From CAYOZL01 sp964408435 (lineage in GTDB: Bacteria > Bdellovibrionota_C > UBA2361 > SZUA-149 > CAYOZL01), in NCBI GenBank assembly GCA_964408435.1, contig CAYOZL010000079.1, positions 1-7,827 on the forward strand: a stretch of 7,827 nucleotides of DNA. The letters are read 5' to 3'. This document shows, in pieces, positions 5,141-7,827 of this stretch (position 1 is its first letter; each line of letters starts with the position of its first letter). The notes beneath the pieces were generated by a model. It made no database searches. It saw only the letters and a program-made list of their open reading frames with translations, and was not told where the DNA came from. Both the position numbers and the translations under genes were made by a program.

Positions 5141-6445
5141 ATGAAAAATAAAGAATATCTATCTCTTGCTCAAGTGGCTGACATTTTATCGGTAAGTAAA
5201 GAAACTCTTAGAAGATGGGATAGAAGTGGAAAGCTGAAATCTATAAGACATCCTATAAATAATTATAGAGTTTATCATAAAAGTCAGCTTAATTGTTTTG
5301 AAGAAGCGAATCTAATGCTTAACTCTAATTGGAAAGAGGAGTTAAAATGTAAACCAGTAAGAGCTTATAAAGCTATCGAATTATTTGCAGGGGCAGGGGG
5401 CTTGTCGCTAGGTTTAGAGAAGGCTGGCTTTAAAGTTGAGTTACTTAATGAATTAAATAAAGATGCTTGTAAAACACTTAAGGCAAATAGAAAAAAGTGG
5501 GAAGTACTAGAAGGGGATATCTCTGAATATTGTTTTAAGGATTTTAAAAAAGAAATTGATTTAGTTTCAGGAGGTTTCCCTTGTCAGGCATTTTCTTATG
5601 CAGGTAAGAAGCTAGGTTTTAAAGACACTAGAGGAAATCTTTTTTATGAGTTTGCTAGAGTAGTAGATGAAGTAAAGCCAAAAGTCTTGTTAGGGGAAAA
5701 TGTTAGAGGACTTTTAAAGCATGATGATGGAAGAACTTTAAAGACAATTAGAGGGATTATAGAGGAACTAGGATACACTTTAATTGAGCCTAGAGTATTA
5801 AAAGCCATATTTTATCAAGTCCCTCAAAAAAGAGAGAGATTATTTTTAATTGCTATTAAAAATAAATACGCTAAAAAATTTAATTACTATTGGCCATCTC
5901 CTTATAAAAGAATAATGACTTTAAGAGACGCATTATTAAAAGGGGAGCTTTATAATAAAAAAGTACCTAAATCGGATGGGCAGAAGTATCCCGAGCGTAA
6001 AAAAGAAATACTATCAAAGGTTCCACCAGGAGGTTATTGGAGAGATCTCCCTGATGATTTACAAAGAGAATATATGCAAAAAAGCTATTTTTTAGGTGGT
6101 GGAAAAACGGGTATGGCAAGGAGATTGTCTTGGGATGAGCCCTCTTTAACTTTAACGACTTCTCCTGCACAAAAACAAACAGAAAGATGCCATCCTGAAG
6201 AAACTAGACCATTGGCTATAAGAGAGTATGCAAGAATTCAAACTTTTCCTGATGAATGGGAGTTTATAGGTTCAGTAAGTAGTCAGTACAAGCAAATTGG
6301 TAATGCAGTTCCTGTCAATCTTGCTTATGCTGTTGGAAGAAGTCTAATAAGATTATTCAACGATATAGAAGAAAATAATATCTCTGAAGAATCTGCCTAT
6401 AAAATTGCTAATAAAAAATTAGGGCAAATAGCAGTAAATTTTTAA
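5141..6445 (+). CDS. DNA (cytosine-5) methyltransferase with N-terminal MerR-like HTH, partner of the Eco47II-type enzyme
   Basis: The 434-residue protein transfers a methyl group from S-adenosylmethionine to C5 of cytosine and so protects host DNA from the neighbouring nuclease. Residues 7-50 form a MerR/excisionase-type HTH (LSLAQVADILSVSKETLRRW, then a wing with NNYRVYHKSQL). The methyltransferase follows: motif I FAGAGGLSLG (82-91), motif IV GGFPCQAFS with catalytic Cys148, motif VI ENV (186-188), motif VIII QKRER (229-233), a target-recognition region around 240-350, motif IX REYARIQTFP (361-370) and motif X GNAVPVNLA (387-395). All catalytic motifs are intact. A GGGTAG just before the ATG serves as a close ribosome-binding site. 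The N-terminal HTH may repress or activate the R-M promoter, as is known for N-terminal extensions of some C5 enzymes such as M.SsoII; that is inference here. The stop codon lies inside a 14-bp tandem repeat leading into the next gene. Confidence 0.93.
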   Translation: MKNKEYLSLAQVADILSVSKETLRRWDRSGKLKSIRHPINNYRVYHKSQLNCFEEANLMLNSNWKEELKCKPVRAYKAIELFAGAGGLSLGLEKAGFKVELLNELNKDACKTLKANRKKWEVLEGDISEYCFKDFKKEIDLVSGGFPCQAFSYAGKKLGFKDTRGNLFYEFARVVDEVKPKVLLGENVRGLLKHDDGRTLKTIRGIIEELGYTLIEPRVLKAIFYQVPQKRERLFLIAIKNKYAKKFNYYWPSPYKRIMTLRDALLKGELYNKKVPKSDGQKYPERKKEILSKVPPGGYWRDLPDDLQREYMQKSYFLGGGKTGMARRLSWDEPSLTLTTSPAQKQTERCHPEETRPLAIREYARIQTFPDEWEFIGSVSSQYKQIGNAVPVNLAYAVGRSLIRLFNDIEENNISEESAYKIANKKLGQIAVNF

Positions 6446-6470
6446 ATGCTAACTAATAAATGCTAACTAA
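6443..6470 (+). repeat. Perfect 14-bp tandem duplication at the methyltransferase stop and DUF2779 start
   Basis: TAAATGCTAACTAA occurs twice head to tail (6443-6456 and 6457-6470). Each copy contains an ATG. The first ATG (6446-6448) touches the methyltransferase stop and reads only six codons to a TAA (6464-6466). The second ATG (6460-6462) opens the DUF2779 frame. Because 14 is not a multiple of three, the duplication turned an original TAAATG stop-start junction into a decoy mini-ORF plus the true start. Confidence 0.9.
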
Positions 6471-7827
6471 ATCAAATTACCTTTCAGCCATTCAATGTAA
6501 AAAAAAAATTTGGTTAGAGAAAAATTCATCAGTTGAAAAAGAACCTTTAAGTCTTTCAGATCGAAGAAGAATAGAAGAAGGGAATAGAGTAGGGGAGCAA
6601 GCTCGTAGAGCAAGAGGAGAGGGTGTATTAATTGAAACTCTCGATTGGAATAAAGCAGTTGAGCAAACAAATCAGGCTATTGAGAGAGGAGAAGAAAGAA
6701 TTTTCGAAGCTGCATTTGTATATAACAATCTAGCAGTAAGATTAGATATTATAGAAAAAGCCCAAGATAGTTGGAATCTTTTTGAGGTAAAAGCGAGTAC
6801 TAGTAAAAAATCTGAATATATTACAGATATTTCTTTTCAAAATTATGTTGCTAGTCTTTCAGGATTAAAAATTCATAAAAATGAATTAATTTTAATTAAT
6901 AAAGAATATTTAAAAGATAACTCTAAGGATTTATTTGTTTATAAAAATGTTGATGAAGAAGTAGGTGAGTATCTTAAAAATATAGGTGTAGAACTAGAAG
7001 AAATTGAAAATAGTTTAAAAAGCAGTAATTCTCCTAAAATTCATGTATCAAGACATTGTAAGAAACCAGAGAAGTGTGTTTATTGGAATAATTGTTGGGC
7101 TGAGATTCCTGAAAAATCAATATTTACAATTCCAAGATTACATAAAAATAAAGAGGCTGATTTAATTAAAAATTCTATTATTAAAATAAAAGATATTGTA
7201 GAGGATTTAAAATTAAGTAAAAATCAAGAAAAATACGTAAATTCTGTTATTTCTAATAAACCAGTAATAAATAGAGAAGGGATAAAACAAAGTTTAGAGG
7301 CATTACAGTATCCTCTATACTTTTTTGATATTGAAACTGCACAAGATGCAATTCCTAGATTTAAAGAAGTAGCACCTTACACTCAAATGTGTTTTCAGTT
7401 TTCTTGTCATGTTTTAGAAGGAAATGGAAAGTTAGAGCATTTTGAATTTCTACATACTGATGACACTGATCCTAGAAAGCCGTTTTTAAATAAATTAATT
7501 GAAACATTAAAAGAAGAAGGTAGTATTATCGTTTATCATCAAACTTTTGAAATAACTAGGTTTAAGGAGTTTAAAAAGTGGTTTCCTGAATACTCTGAGG
7601 AACTTGATAATATAATTTCTAGAGTTTGGGATTTAGAAGTTATATTTAAAAATTATTACATGCATCCTGATTTTAACGGAAAGACTTCAATTAAAAGTGT
7701 GCTTCCAGTTTTAGTTCCCGAACTAAATTACAGCGATCTAGAAATTTCTAGAGGTGATATCGCTTCTGCTATATGGTCTAAAATGATTTATATCGAAGAT
7801 AATAGTGAGAAAGAGAAAATTAATAAT
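6460..7827 (+). CDS. DUF2779 protein: Cas4/RecB-like nuclease plus DEDD exonuclease domain (C-terminus outside window)
   Basis: Open for 456 codons to the window end. The N-terminal half has RecB/Cas4-type nuclease features: Glu83, Asp96 (RLDII), Glu109 and Lys111 in FEVKAS, and Gln127 in SFQNYV. Cys13 (AIQCKKKIW) joins Cys200, Cys206 and Cys212 (HCKKPEKCVYWNNCW), the four-cysteine layout that holds an iron-sulfur cluster in Cas4-like nucleases. The second half is a ribonuclease H-fold exonuclease of DEDD type: YFFDIET (287-293; Asp290, Glu292), VYHQTFEITRFKEF (358-371), and WDLEVIFKNYYMHPDFNGK (390-408) with Asp391. SIKSVLPVLVPELNY (410-424) and the GD pair at 432-433 are typical of DUF2779. 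The biological role of the family is not established; nucleic-acid processing or defence is likely. No Shine-Dalgarno is seen, so translation probably depends on reinitiation after the methyltransferase. AGA-dominated arginine codons match the R-M genes. The gene is probably co-transcribed with them. Confidence 0.85.
   Translation, partial: MLTKSNYLSAIQCKKKIWLEKNSSVEKEPLSLSDRRRIEEGNRVGEQARRARGEGVLIETLDWNKAVEQTNQAIERGEERIFEAAFVYNNLAVRLDIIEKAQDSWNLFEVKASTSKKSEYITDISFQNYVASLSGLKIHKNELILINKEYLKDNSKDLFVYKNVDEEVGEYLKNIGVELEEIENSLKSSNSPKIHVSRHCKKPEKCVYWNNCWAEIPEKSIFTIPRLHKNKEADLIKNSIIKIKDIVEDLKLSKNQEKYVNSVISNKPVINREGIKQSLEALQYPLYFFDIETAQDAIPRFKEVAPYTQMCFQFSCHVLEGNGKLEHFEFLHTDDTDPRKPFLNKLIETLKEEGSIIVYHQTFEITRFKEFKKWFPEYSEELDNIISRVWDLEVIFKNYYMHPDFNGKTSIKSVLPVLVPELNYSDLEISRGDIASAIWSKMIYIEDNSEKEKINN

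Noticed and set aside
5967..6170. Minus-strand frames opposite the methyltransferase and DUF2779 genes (also 6467-6670)
   Set aside because: They mirror the purine-rich coding strand, giving Leu/Phe/Ser-rich peptides of no recognisable kind.
6446..6466. The first ATG after the methyltransferase as the DUF2779 start
   Set aside because: It reads only six codons to a TAA and is out of frame with the DUF2779 coding sequence.
6460..7827. A cas4 gene of a CRISPR system
   Set aside because: The four cysteines and RecB-like motifs resemble Cas4, but the DEDD exonuclease half and DUF2779 signatures are absent from Cas4. No CRISPR repeats or cas1/cas2 are seen in the window.
1..7827. tRNA, rRNA, insertion sequences or a CRISPR array
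   Set aside because: No cloverleaf or rRNA-like sequence, no transposase motif with terminal inverted repeats, and no regularly spaced repeats of CRISPR size were seen by eye.

Overview
The window is low in G+C (about one third by eye) and reads as an accessory replicon: a plasmid, or a plasmid-like or phage-like element. Two things suggest this. The left end has a divergent pair, a two-winged-helix replication-type protein on the minus strand and a small ribbon-helix-helix (RHH) protein on the plus strand, around a repeat-rich control region. The rest is cargo. I cannot name the host. Ordinary bacterial start codons (TTG, GTG, ATG), Shine-Dalgarno sites in front of some genes, and sigma-70-like boxes point to a bacterium, and nothing narrows it further.

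Layout. 1-705 (minus): replication-type protein, cut by the window edge, with a TTG start. 706-1000: control region with a candidate rep promoter carrying a palindrome in its spacer, a leader hairpin, three pairs of an 8-bp motif (TTAWRCAT) each spaced exactly 10 bp, and an extended -10 promoter for the RHH gene. 1001-1207: RHH protein, followed by a clear intrinsic terminator and a structured intergenic stretch (1246-1332). 1409-2719 and 2677-3702: a tightly linked pair, a 436-aa protein of no family I recognise and a GT-B/GT4-like glycosyltransferase-type protein that lacks the first Glu of the EX7E motif. 3641-4242: an intact 94-aa orphan gene on the minus strand and, beyond its 3' end, a decayed fragment of a second copy. 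4378-5100 and 5141-6445: a type II restriction-modification system of the Eco47II/Sau96I (GGNCC) family, whose C5 methyltransferase carries an N-terminal MerR-like helix-turn-helix. 6460 to the window end: a DUF2779 protein that combines a Cas4/RecB-like nuclease with four cysteines and a DEDD-type exonuclease domain, cut by the window edge.

How the parts may work together. The RHH protein probably binds the octamer pairs to repress itself and perhaps rep, in the manner of plasmid copy-control circuits. The R-M genes and the DUF2779 gene are co-oriented and almost abut. They share an AGA-dominated arginine codon use that differs from the left half, so they look like one acquired defence cassette of restriction, modification and an extra nuclease. 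By eye the window contains no GGNCC site, which fits long exposure to the enzyme.

The most original parts are the R-M plus DUF2779 arrangement with a 14-bp tandem duplication at the DUF2779 start, the unknown 436-aa/glycosyltransferase pair, and the octamer-pair control region.
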